A stretch of 64,000 bases of DNA from Roseibium sp. Its GTDB lineage: Bacteria > Pseudomonadota > Alphaproteobacteria > Rhizobiales > Stappiaceae. This document shows, one piece after another, positions 1-7,716 of the stretch. The notes under the pieces are model-generated. The model was not told where the DNA came from. It saw only the letters and a program-made list of their open reading frames with translations, and did no database searches. The translations under genes and the position numbers were made by a program. The stretch is taken from positions 1-64,000 of the forward strand of contig JAEPML010000023.1 in the NCBI GenBank assembly GCA_017643925.1. The letters run 5' to 3'. Each line of letters begins with the position of its first letter. Position 1 is the stretch's first letter.

Positions 1-272
1 AATCGGCTTCCTTGTTTGAAAGATCAGCGTACCTGCGTAACTCCTTAAAACCCTCAACTCGCGCCGAGGATCGCAAGGCCAACGCCGCCTACGCTTCCCT
101 TCCTTCATAACCAAATTGTCAAAGAACAGAGACCGAAATCTCAAAGATCAAAACCTAAAACCCCAAAACAAAATCAACCCAAAACCGAACCTCAAGATCC
201 GGCCCAACAAGACCAATTTTCTGGAATTAAGGTCAAAAAACCTTGTCGCCAGCGACGTTGCCGCCGTCGATG
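1..272 (-). other. rRNA operon leader with boxA antitermination site (16S gene lies beyond the left edge)
   Basis: This stretch has no convincing protein gene. Read on the minus strand it contains TGTTCTTTGACAATTTGG (about 111-128), which matches the boxA antitermination element found in rhizobial rRNA leaders. The conserved 16S 5' sequence AGAGTTTGATC is not present, so the 16S gene would start left of base 1. A 16S-23S spacer can also carry boxA, but the strong promoter directly upstream favours the operon leader. A short Lys/Asn-rich frame at 116-385 looks like chance translation of AT-rich leader DNA. Confidence 0.6.
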
Positions 273-278
273 AGCCGC

Positions 279-307
279 GTTATACGCACCACCAACAAAA
301 CCGTCAA
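279..307 (-). promoter_or_regulatory. Strong sigma-70-type promoter of an rRNA operon
   Basis: On the minus strand a TTGACG -35 box (302-307) and a TATAAC -10 box (279-284) are separated by exactly 17 bases. An AT-rich stretch lies just upstream (about 308-370), which could act as an UP element. Transcription would run leftwards into the boxA-containing leader and out of the window. The two hexamers and spacing are seen directly; the rRNA assignment is inferred from the boxA downstream. Confidence 0.75.
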
Positions 308-404
308 CAGGCAAATTCGAAAAAAATTCAAAAAACTCAAAATTCTTTCACAAACACAATTTATCGCAATGAAAACAAGGACTAACGAATTTCAGTTATC
401 GCAA

Positions 405-1565
405 TCATACCGTTTCAACCGCCATTCCAGACGCCAAACCACCAGCTGCTGCAATCAGCGCCATGCCCCGTTTTTGTGCACCGCGATATGAGACACGCCC
501 GGATCTCAGGGTTTCGTAGAGCTGAACAGCCAGAACGGCTCCGGAGGCCCCAATCGGATGCCCTCTTGCAAGCGCGCCGCCCATCCGGTTGAGCTGCTCC
601 GGCACAATGCCGAGTTCTTCCGCCGTCACCATTGCCTGTGGTGCATAAGCCTCCATGATCTCGACAGACTCAAGATCCTCCGGTTTCATTTCCAGATTTC
701 TGAAAAGGTCCCATGCGACAGCGATCGGCCCGAGGGCCGGCTTCGACGGGTCGTGGCCGACACTCGCCCCGTTCAACACCTTCAACCCCGTGAAGCCATC
801 GCCTGCGCCCTCACGGCCCGCCACAATCAGGACAGCCGCCGCACCGTCTGCTTCGCACGCGATTGTTGCCGCGCTTAGCCCGGTCTCCGCATCGCCGGAC
901 AGGATTGGCGCACGCCGTGCGGTTCCAGGTGTCAGGTTCCGCGAGAAAGGATCCATGTCGAGATCGACCCCTTCCGGCCGCACAAGACGATCCTTCGTGA
1001 CAGATGCGGATGCCAGTGCCGCTTGATGGGACGCGATTGCATATCTGATCTGGTCATCGCGGGTGATATGTCTTTCAAGCGCAAGGCGCGCCGCCGCGTC
1101 CGTCAGGTCGGGATCTTCGAAAGGCGCCGGCGCAAAGGGTGGCCGTGCATAGGCGATGGCGCTTTCCCCCGGGCCTGCGGGTCGGTGCATCCTGATCGGT
1201 GCACGCGAGAAGCTTTCTGTACCCCCCGCCAGAACGCATTGCGCCGCGCCAGAAGCCACGAGCCGTGCTGCAATCAGAATCGCGTCCAACCCGGAGCAGC
1301 ATTGGGTATCGATCGTCATCGCCGGAACGGATTGCGGAATGCCTGCGCGAAGAGCGGCGAGCCGTGCGGGATTTCCGCCGCCATAAAGAGCATTGCCCAG
1401 AATGACCTGATCAACCTGGTCAGGCCGAATACCAGCGTCCGTGATCAACTGCCGGAGAACCGGTGCGGCCAACTCGTCCGCCTGAAGGCCCTTGAATGCG
1501 CCGCCCTTGGGAACAACTGCCGTGCGCCGTGCCGCGACGATGACTGCATGGCGTTCATCATTCAT
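405..1565 (-). CDS. Thiolase-family protein of the biotin cluster (YhfS-like), C-terminal Cys missing
   Basis: A 386-residue thiolase-fold protein. The N-terminal nucleophile region is intact (QCCSGL, Cys89), and so is the active-site His in RGHPIGASGA (His336). The position of the second catalytic Cys, normally in a CxGGG motif, reads IAAAGG, with Ala372 where Cys is expected. The start overlaps the stop of the acyl-CoA ligase gene by four bases, so the two are translationally coupled. Ligase and thiolase genes beside bioY are also known from the Bacillus yhfS-yhfT-bioY cluster, so a role in supplying or processing an acyl precursor for biotin is plausible but unproven. The missing Cys suggests altered chemistry rather than classical Claisen condensation. 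Confidence 0.85.
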   Translation of the reverse strand: MNDERHAVIVAARRTAVVPKGGAFKGLQADELAAPVLRQLITDAGIRPDQVDQVILGNALYGGGNPARLAALRAGIPQSVPAMTIDTQCCSGLDAILIAARLVASGAAQCVLAGGTESFSRAPIRMHRPAGPGESAIAYARPPFAPAPFEDPDLTDAAARLALERHITRDDQIRYAIASHQAALASASVTKDRLVRPEGVDLDMDPFSRNLTPGTARRAPILSGDAETGLSAATIACEADGAAAVLIVAGREGAGDGFTGLKVLNGASVGHDPSKPALGPIAVAWDLFRNLEMKPEDLESVEIMEAYAPQAMVTAEELGIVPEQLNRMGGALARGHPIGASGAVLAVQLYETLRSGRVSYRGAQKRGMALIAAAGGLASGMAVETV

Positions 1566-3010
1566 GTCTGCGCACTGCTCCCGTTTCGGTGAAGTTCCGC
1601 CTTGATTTTCTGAATATCAGATTTTCCACCGGCCGTGAGTGGCAACGTCTTCCGGAAATGAAACCGGCGTGGAACCTTGCCCGGAGCCAGCCGCTCCTTG
1701 CAATAGGTAAGCAGGTCGCCCTCATTCGCCTCCTCGCGCGCCAGAACCACCACGGCTTCCAGGACCTGACCACGCACGGGATCGGACACGCCCAGAACAA
1801 CGGCCTGCGCTACATCAGGATTTCCGGTTAAAACCGCCTCGACTTCTTCGGGATAGACATTCAACCCGGACGTGATCACCATGCGATTTGTTCGACCGGT
1901 GACGAAAAGGTACCCGTTGTCGTCCAGATGGCCATGGTCGCCGAATGTCAGCCAGCCGTCCTGCCAGCGGGTGTCATCGGACTTGCCGCTGACATATCCG
2001 GAAAACAGAAGCGCGCTTCTCACCCAGATTGGGCCGTCTTTGCCTGGTGGCTCGGGAGCTTCCGGTGCTCCAATGGCGATCTCGACCCCGTTGGCCGCGG
2101 CACCGACAGATCCCGCTGGTACCGGATCATGCGGACCGTGGACGGTCACAAAACTGGTCTCCGATGCGCCGTAGAATTCGTACAAGTCGGTGGCCGGGAA
2201 CAAGGCACCAAGGACCCTGCGATCCGCGTCGCTCCATTTGGCACCGCTGACAAGCACCTGCTTCAGCGTGTCGACTGTGCCGTGGCGCTCTGCAGTCTCC
2301 GCCAGATAATGAACCTGCGTCGGCGTTGCATAGAGTATGGCGCCATCAGGGGACCCGGAAATTTCCCTCAGGAGCTTCTTGGGATCGAACTGCGGGAGCA
2401 GAACAACTTCCTGTCCACGCTCCAACCCGTAAACGGCGCCATAGAGATGCAATGAATGCACCAGCTTGCCAGCAAGAACGACGCGTGCCGCGGGCACCAT
2501 CCCGAATTCGACGTCACTGAGATGAAAACTCTCCAGCCAGGACCCCTGATTGCGCAAATACCCTTTCGGTACGCCAGTCGAACCGGAGGTGAACCCGACA
2601 TAAAACGGATCCGTTTCACAGGGGGGCGGCGTTTCCACCGCAGCCCCCGGCCTGATGACAAGCGGGTCTTGCCGATCAAAGGACCGGACAATCGGATCGG
2701 TTATGAGGAAATCAGGGGAAGTGACCCCGCACACGGTTTCCAACTGGGCCCTGGGCCACTCCGGATCGAATACCATGGCAATACGGCCCAGACGGGTACA
2801 GGCCAGAAAACAGATCAGCAGATCAACCGGATCCGACAGGCAGAGCCCGATCCGGTTGCCTCGATCGGACCGGTGGCGGATTTGGTCTTCCGCCACCGTA
2901 ACTTTCTGAACCAGCTCCTTCCAGGACAGGATCCTGTCGCCGAACTTCAAAGCCGGTTTGTCAGGTGTGCCTTTCGCAAAGGTCGTCAGATGCTGGCCGA
3001 TATGAGCCAT
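1562..3010 (-). CDS. AMP-dependent acyl-CoA ligase of the biotin cluster (YhfT-like)
   Basis: A 482-residue member of the adenylate-forming (ANL) superfamily, which would activate a carboxylic acid with ATP and join it to CoA. Visible motifs in order are the P-loop FTSGSTGVPKG (about residue 150), YGASE in the AMP-binding region, the hinge-region sequence FGDHGHLD, the linker GRTNRMVITSGLNVYPEE, and the C-terminal catalytic Lys in TAGGKSDIQK. It lies 27 bases after bioY and overlaps the thiolase start. The substrate is unknown; the operon suggests a biotin-precursor acid such as pimelate or another fatty acid. At 482 residues it is at the short end for acyl-CoA synthetases. Confidence 0.85.
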   Translation of the reverse strand: MAHIGQHLTTFAKGTPDKPALKFGDRILSWKELVQKVTVAEDQIRHRSDRGNRIGLCLSDPVDLLICFLACTRLGRIAMVFDPEWPRAQLETVCGVTSPDFLITDPIVRSFDRQDPLVIRPGAAVETPPPCETDPFYVGFTSGSTGVPKGYLRNQGSWLESFHLSDVEFGMVPAARVVLAGKLVHSLHLYGAVYGLERGQEVVLLPQFDPKKLLREISGSPDGAILYATPTQVHYLAETAERHGTVDTLKQVLVSGAKWSDADRRVLGALFPATDLYEFYGASETSFVTVHGPHDPVPAGSVGAAANGVEIAIGAPEAPEPPGKDGPIWVRSALLFSGYVSGKSDDTRWQDGWLTFGDHGHLDDNGYLFVTGRTNRMVITSGLNVYPEEVEAVLTGNPDVAQAVVLGVSDPVRGQVLEAVVVLAREEANEGDLLTYCKERLAPGKVPRRFHFRKTLPLTAGGKSDIQKIKAELHRNGSSAQT

Positions 3011-3037
3011 CCCGTCGAACCTCTGACCAGGTCAGCG

Positions 3038-3598
3038 TCAGGACCTGGACAGGATCGCACTCGGCAATCCGCGCGCCACCGTCTGTGCAATGATTGCGGT
3101 GATTGCCACCTTGATCAGGTCACCTGGAATATAGACAGCACTGCCAACCGCAGCGGCTGCCAGGGAAAGATCAGTCATCATTGCAACGCCCGGGATGCCA
3201 AGCGCATAGACGACGAGGATGCCGCCAATAGCCGCTGCGATGGCCGAAGAGACCAGTACATTCATGTCCTTGGTGGACTGCATCACCCAGCCGGCAACGA
3301 AAGCTCCGACCGGGAAGCCAATGAGAAACCCGACCGACGGGCTGGCGAACACGCCCATGCCGCTACGGCCACCGGCGAGAACAATGTAGGGCGCACCGAT
3401 TCCAACAAGGAACAGGAACAGCAGAACTGCAAGAGCTCCACGCACCGGACCAAGCATGACGCCAGCCAGCATGACGCCCAGCGACTGGGCCGTGATCGGC
3501 ACGCCAGCCACCCAGGGAATAGCAACAGGCGGAACCAATCCCAACGCAGCAATCAGAGCCGCATAGAAGGCTATGTGAACAAGAGAACGGTCAGCCAT
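3038..3598 (-). CDS. bioY: Biotin transporter substrate-binding component BioY
   Basis: A 186-residue, very hydrophobic protein with about six membrane segments. It carries the BioY hallmarks: the PITAQSLGVMLAG segment, the GGRSGMGVF loop and PGDLIK near the C-terminus. BioY is the S-component that binds biotin in energy-coupling factor (ECF) importers in the inner membrane. Genes for the ATPase (BioM) and transmembrane coupler (BioN) lie directly upstream on the same strand, giving a complete dedicated BioMNY system. A gap of 144 bases separates it from bioN, enough for an extra promoter or RNA element, although none was recognised. Confidence 0.93.
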   Translation of the reverse strand: MADRSLVHIAFYAALIAALGLVPPVAIPWVAGVPITAQSLGVMLAGVMLGPVRGALAVLLFLFLVGIGAPYIVLAGGRSGMGVFASPSVGFLIGFPVGAFVAGWVMQSTKDMNVLVSSAIAAAIGGILVVYALGIPGVAMMTDLSLAAAAVGSAVYIPGDLIKVAITAIIAQTVARGLPSAILSRS

Positions 3599-3742
3599 AT
3601 CGTATTCGTACCTTTTCTTTAAGTCATTCCTAGCGCCGAATGCGATCTACATTGAAGAACCACTATATGCTGCATGGCACCATGCTCAGGCGGATAGCTC
3701 ATATTCTTCCAGATTGCCATAGCCTTTGCATTATTTCTTGAG

Positions 3743-4351
3743 TTACCTTGACAGCCCAGCAGAACCACCCCGGGCCTTGAGCGCTTCTGCGACATTGTCA
3801 GACATGCGCAGGGCATGAATGGCAAAGGGCGCCAGCAGGCGCCAGGAATTCCTTGACCCCGTTCGGGCCTGATAGGCTTCCCTGAGTATAGCAAAAATCT
3901 GCATAAGATGCGGTGCAAAGCGCAGGACAAGAGTGACACCGAGCGCAAACCTTCTCGGCTGAACGCCAAACCACTGCAACGGTTTGAAAAGAGGCATCAG
4001 CGCCTCCATCATGTCATCCATCCGCGTGGTGATGGAAATGAGGTTTGCGGCCAGGAACAGGATCGTCAGCCGCATGACCACAACAATGCCTTCGAAGAAC
4101 GTGCCGGATAGCCAATGCAGGACAAGCACGATACCGAAAAACATCAGCAGCCCGCGGATCACCGACAGCCTGGCCAATCCGTCCTTTCCAAGAGAGGCGT
4201 AGAGCGCGAAAACACCGGCCAGTCCACCCAGGAACACCCAGACAGAATCAAGCTGAAACAGAACAATGCTGACAACGGCGACGACCAGCAGCTTCACACC
4301 GGCCGGCAGCCGGTGCAGCCAACTTTCCTTGTCGAGGTAGATGGAGATCAA
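3743..4351 (-). CDS. bioN: Energy-coupling factor transmembrane protein BioN (CbiQ family)
   Basis: A 202-residue integral membrane protein of the CbiQ/EcfT family, which couples ATP hydrolysis by BioM to biotin movement through BioY. Several hydrophobic helices fill the first 110 residues, and the ATPase-contacting Ala-Arg-Gly signature is visible near the C-terminus in ALKARGG. Its ATG overlaps the bioM stop by four bases, showing translational coupling. The length is normal for BioN, which is shorter than general EcfT proteins. Substrate specificity is inferred from the adjacent bioY. Confidence 0.92.
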   Translation of the reverse strand: MISIYLDKESWLHRLPAGVKLLVVAVVSIVLFQLDSVWVFLGGLAGVFALYASLGKDGLARLSVIRGLLMFFGIVLVLHWLSGTFFEGIVVVMRLTILFLAANLISITTRMDDMMEALMPLFKPLQWFGVQPRRFALGVTLVLRFAPHLMQIFAILREAYQARTGSRNSWRLLAPFAIHALRMSDNVAEALKARGGSAGLSR

Positions 4352-5124
4352 AGGGCTGCGAGCTCCATCTTTGTGCCTGACTTTTCTTCGATGTCGTTCC
4401 GATAGGCTGCCAGCACCTGTTGCGGCGGGCCGTCCAGACGAACACGGCCGCCTTCCAGCCAGATCACGCGGTCGAAGTTCTCGAAATGTGTCAGGTCATG
4501 GCTGATCATCACGATTTTCTGCGGCAGCGACATGAGTTTGCCGTAGATCCTGCGCACTGCAAGGGCGTCCAGGCTGGTCATCGGTTCATCAAGTATGAGG
4601 AGTTCCGGTTCCATGACCAACACAGAGAGAATACAGACCAGCTGTTTCTGGCCCTCGGACAATTCGGCAATAGGACTTTCCGCAAGCTCCAGGCAACCAT
4701 GCAACTCCAGAAACGCGCGCGCCTCTTTCCGGCTTTCTTCCTTGCCCGCACCAAGCTGGGTCAGGCCGAATGCGATCTCTTCCTCGACAGTGGGAAAGAT
4801 TGCCTGGTGGTCCGGGTTCTGGAACACGAAGCCAACATGACGTGGAAGTTCGGGCTCCGCATCGGCAGCAGGTGCACCGAACAAGGTGAGATTGCCCTTG
4901 TCCGGCGTCCGCAAGCCATTCAACAATCGGACGAAGGTACTCTTGCCCGATCCATTGAGCCCAATGACCCCAATGCGCGCCTCCTTGAGCGACAATGTGA
5001 GATCCTCAAGGACGGTGCGCTGACCAAGCGTGACACCGACACCGTCGAACACCGCAAAGGTGTCCGCATCCGGGTCGCAAACGCGTTCGGGTTTCCTGTT
5101 TTTTTTCTTGGGCCAGAGTGCCAT
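4348..5124 (-). CDS. bioM: Biotin ECF transporter ATPase BioM
   Basis: A 258-residue ABC ATPase powering the BioMNY importer on the cytoplasmic face. It shows Walker A (GLNGSGKST), a Q-loop (VGFVFQNPD), the signature LSEGQKQ, Walker B (LLILDEPM) and the switch His in VMISHDL. The frame opens at 5157, but ATG at 5124 is preferred because GAGGTGAC lies just before it. A minus-strand -35 match TTGACA (5201-5206) with a 17-base spacer to AATAAG (5178-5183) is a candidate operon promoter. No obvious BioR-type operator was seen. Confidence 0.92.
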   Translation of the reverse strand: MALWPKKKNRKPERVCDPDADTFAVFDGVGVTLGQRTVLEDLTLSLKEARIGVIGLNGSGKSTFVRLLNGLRTPDKGNLTLFGAPAADAEPELPRHVGFVFQNPDHQAIFPTVEEEIAFGLTQLGAGKEESRKEARAFLELHGCLELAESPIAELSEGQKQLVCILSVLVMEPELLILDEPMTSLDALAVRRIYGKLMSLPQKIVMISHDLTHFENFDRVIWLEGGRVRLDGPPQQVLAAYRNDIEEKSGTKMELAAL

Positions 5125-5177
5125 GTCACCTCGCCGCAGCCGTTTCCGGGCAGCCACATCCGTTTCTGATCGGGCTG

Positions 5178-5206
5178 CTTATTGACCGGAAAGGACCAGT
5201 TGTCAA
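5178..5206 (-). promoter_or_regulatory. Candidate promoter of the bioMNY operon
   Basis: A perfect minus-strand -35 hexamer TTGACA (5201-5206) is followed after 17 bases by a weak -10, AATAAG (5178-5183), about 54 bases before the chosen bioM start. It lies in the gap between the MocR gene and bioM. The poor -10 makes this tentative. Confidence 0.4.
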
Positions 5207-5213
5207 AGACGGC

Positions 5214-6623
5214 TTATCCTACAGGGCGCGTCAATGCGGGCAATTCGGCCAATTGGTCAATGGTCGTCCTGATCCTGTCCAGGGCCCAGAAAAACCGGTC
5301 GTCACTTTCTTCCGAACCGAAGGTAAGGCGCAGGTAAGGTGCCGGCGTGTGATCCTTCAGCTGAAAGTATCTGGAAGACAGAACCGAGATGCCCTGATGA
5401 GACAGGGCGGCCTGCACACCGTCCGGGTCGACCTGATCCGGCAATTGCAGCCAGCCGAAGACCTTGTTGACATCACCTTGCAGGAAATGTGGCGCCAGGA
5501 TCTCCTGCGCCTTGAGGAAACGCTGGCGATTGGCCTTGCGCTTCAGGCGCAATGTCTTGAAAAGATGTCCCTCGCGCACCCAGCCCGCAATCAATTCGGC
5601 CGTAATCGGAGATGCCATCCACGTGCTCTCCCCGATCTTGTTGCGAATGGAATCGCCGAAGATTTCCGGCACATGGACAAAGCCGATACGGCTGCCTGGC
5701 GAACAGACCTTTGAAATACTGGCGATCGATGCCGTTCGCTCGGGTGCCAGAGCCCCGAAGGCCGGAAGGGTCTCGGGCAGGAACGGTGTATAGGGATCGT
5801 CCTCGACAATTTTCAGGTCGTGCTCCCTTGCGACCTGCACAACACTGTCCCGCTCCCCGACCGACATCGTATGGGTGGTCGGGTTTTGCATGTTCGGCAT
5901 CAGGAATACACCCTTGACCGCTTGCGTCCTGGCAGCCTGAGCCAATGCCTCCGGGTCCATCGCCCCGAAACCACCATCTTCCCGGCGCAACGCCGGGAGC
6001 GCCACGGCCTTCAAGCCAAGGCTTTCCAGCGAGCTCAAAATGGACGGATAGGTAAACCGGTCCACGGCAATGGCATCTCCGGCCCGGAACAGCGCCTGAC
6101 AGGTCACCTGAATGCCGTGCTGCGCGCCACAGGTGACAGCGACCCGCGCGGGATCTGCCTCCAACCCATAATCCTTGAAAACCAGTGCACCTGTTTCCCG
6201 ATGTGCCCTGAGCCCTTCCGACGGCACAAAACCGTTCAGCCGGTCAATTCCGGAGGTCCTGGCCATGCGAACCAGGCCTTCGGACAGGCTTGGATTCAAG
6301 TGCGGGTAGGCAAAGTTCCGCGCCAGATCACAGGCCTCCGGCTCGTCTTCCTGAGGAATGAGCGGGGACACTTTCTGGCTTTCGGTCGCGACGTAGGTTC
6401 CACGCCCGGTCTCGCCCTTCACCAGGCGGCGGCGTTCAGCCTCGCTGTAGGCCCGGGTTATTGTCCCAAGGGTCACACCAAGCTGATAGGCAAGCTCTCT
6501 TTGTGGCGGAAGGCGGTCTCCCTGCTCGAGCGCTCCGGTCGATATATCGGCTTCCAGAGCATCGGCAATTGCGAGATAAATCGGCCCCTGGGCAGCCTCT
6601 ATGTTCGGCATCCACATTGTCAT
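5214..6623 (-). CDS. MocR-type (GntR/aminotransferase fusion) transcriptional regulator
   Basis: A 469-residue protein with an N-terminal GntR winged helix-turn-helix (about residues 15-75, GDRLPPQRELAYQLGV) joined to a fold-type I PLP-dependent aminotransferase-like domain. The PLP lysine lies in SIASISKVCSPGSRIGF. Proteins of this architecture (PdxR, GabR, TauR) use a PLP adduct as the sensed signal and normally act as regulators, not transaminases. It is divergent from a LysE-family exporter, and the 97 bases between them contain operator-like repeats, so the exporter is the likely target. The effector amino acid is unknown. ATG at 6623 has a second in-frame ATG two codons later as an alternative start. 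Confidence 0.9.
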   Translation of the reverse strand: MTMWMPNIEAAQGPIYLAIADALEADISTGALEQGDRLPPQRELAYQLGVTLGTITRAYSEAERRRLVKGETGRGTYVATESQKVSPLIPQEDEPEACDLARNFAYPHLNPSLSEGLVRMARTSGIDRLNGFVPSEGLRAHRETGALVFKDYGLEADPARVAVTCGAQHGIQVTCQALFRAGDAIAVDRFTYPSILSSLESLGLKAVALPALRREDGGFGAMDPEALAQAARTQAVKGVFLMPNMQNPTTHTMSVGERDSVVQVAREHDLKIVEDDPYTPFLPETLPAFGALAPERTASIASISKVCSPGSRIGFVHVPEIFGDSIRNKIGESTWMASPITAELIAGWVREGHLFKTLRLKRKANRQRFLKAQEILAPHFLQGDVNKVFGWLQLPDQVDPDGVQAALSHQGISVLSSRYFQLKDHTPAPYLRLTFGSEESDDRFFWALDRIRTTIDQLAELPALTRPVG

Positions 6624-6645
6624 GAGAACAATGTTATCATTGACT

Positions 6646-6702
6646 GATACAATTTCTCAAGACAATTAGTGTCTCTGCTTATTTTGTATCGATTGTATCG
6701 AT
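6646..6702. promoter_or_regulatory. Probable MocR operator: tandem and inverted TGTATC repeats
   Basis: The region holds two perfect head-to-tail copies of TGTATCGAT (6685-6693 and 6694-6702) plus an inverted half-site GATACAAT (6646-6653). Paired direct and inverted repeats in the divergent promoter are typical of MocR/PdxR/GabR control. They sit just upstream of the LysE gene, whose ribosome site GGAG is at 6711-6714. Binding is inferred. Confidence 0.65.
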
Positions 6703-6720
6703 ATTGTTTCGGAGACAATC

Positions 6721-7317
6721 ATGGATCTGACCACTTTCATCGCATTTGCGATCTTCATCATCGTGATGACCGGAACACCGGGCCCCGGAAACCTGACCTT
6801 TCTGGCGATCGGTGCATCTGCGGGTTACCGCACGGCCTTTCCCGTGATCGTTGCCTCGCAGGTCGGCTCGCTGCCCCTGAAACTGAGTGTCGCCTACGGT
6901 CTCGGTCATGTCATGGCCACAGGCGGACCGATCGTGACCGTGTTCAAGGTGCTCAGCATGGCTTACATGACCTATCTCGCCTGGCGGATTGTCTCCCTGA
7001 CCGTCAAACCCAAGGGAGAAGTCTCCCTTCCGAGTTTCTGGGAGGGCCTGCTGATCCACCCTCTCAGTCCGAAAACCTGGGCCATGAACCTGGTTGCGTT
7101 CTCCACGTTCCTGGCAGGCAATGGACTGAGCATTCATGAGAATGCCCTTATACTGGTCGCTGGGTTCACGACGGGCGGAATGGTCTTTCATTCGCTCTGG
7201 GCGCTGGTTGGCGTTTCCATCCTGGCGGTGATCGGCGAAGGTCCGCTCATGCGCACCATCACGATCTCCATGGCGATCGCCATGCTGGCCGCGACGGTCT
7301 GGGCGCTCGCCCTTTAG
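6721..7317 (+). CDS. LysE/RhtB-family amino-acid exporter
   Basis: A 198-residue inner-membrane protein with about six hydrophobic helices. The N-terminal GTPGPGNLTFLAIGAS stretch is the recognisable LysE/RhtB family signature, and HPLSPKTWAMNLVAF around residue 120 fits the conserved middle motif. Family members export amino acids or derivatives using the proton-motive force. GGAG (6711-6714) is well placed for ATG 6721. It is divergent from a MocR regulator, so export is probably induced by a PLP-reactive amino compound. The substrate cannot be read from sequence. Confidence 0.9.
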   Translation: MDLTTFIAFAIFIIVMTGTPGPGNLTFLAIGASAGYRTAFPVIVASQVGSLPLKLSVAYGLGHVMATGGPIVTVFKVLSMAYMTYLAWRIVSLTVKPKGEVSLPSFWEGLLIHPLSPKTWAMNLVAFSTFLAGNGLSIHENALILVAGFTTGGMVFHSLWALVGVSILAVIGEGPLMRTITISMAIAMLAATVWALAL

Positions 7318-7324
7318 TGGAAAT

Positions 7325-7345
7325 GCGGCCCGTGTAATGGGCCGC
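7325..7345. terminator. Hairpin between convergent genes
   Basis: GCGGCCC (7325-7331) and GGGCCGC (7339-7345) form a perfect 7-bp stem with a 7-base loop just after the LysE stop, between convergent genes. There is no long T run on either strand, so its termination strength is uncertain. Confidence 0.45.
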
Positions 7346-7381
7346 CGCACCATTTCCATACGCGCTCCCGTCGGCCTCATG

Positions 7382-7621
7382 TCATCTCGACAGATGATCG
7401 AGTTCCCGGCGCCACTTTTCCTCAAAACTGCCCGTTTTTTGTCCGGCATTTTCCAGGCCGATATCTCTCAGCAAATCCGGTGACAATTCGCTGGTACGCA
7501 ACACCCTGCGCTTCCGGAGAAAGATGTTGCCCAACCAGCTGACTATAAGCCTCACTGAGGAAAAATTTTCGGCTGGCATTTTGGACGCGACGGACTTGTT
7601 GCCCACAAACTGATCGCACAT
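7382..7621 (-). CDS. Small DUF1127-type protein
   Basis: A 79-residue basic protein. Its second half carries the pattern of DUF1127 (YjiS-like) proteins, with an Arg-rich helix followed by LSPDLLRDIGLE. Short alphaproteobacterial relatives have been linked to phosphate/carbon metabolism and RNA binding, but the job here is unknown. The frame extends upstream to 7645, but ATG 7621 is chosen because AAGGAGA sits seven bases ahead of it. It is divergent from the LysR regulator with about 95 bases between the chosen starts, so LysR could control it. Confidence 0.8.
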   Translation of the reverse strand: MCDQFVGNKSVASKMPAENFSSVRLIVSWLGNIFLRKRRVLRTSELSPDLLRDIGLENAGQKTGSFEEKWRRELDHLSR

Positions 7622-7716
7622 CTTTGCTTCTCCTTGTCTTTTCAAGTCACATATCGGCTCTCGCTTCTTGTCTTACCAACGAAAATTCCGTAGGTATGCA
7701 TAAGGAGATTTTATCC

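Noticed and set aside
116..385. Lys/Asn/Gln-rich 89-codon frame near the left edge
   Set aside because: It overlaps the boxA leader and the strong minus-strand promoter, has low-complexity composition, and has no ribosome site.
2456..3622. 388-codon open frame on the plus strand
   Set aside because: It is antisense to the acyl-CoA ligase and bioY and ends in low-complexity His/Arg-rich sequence.
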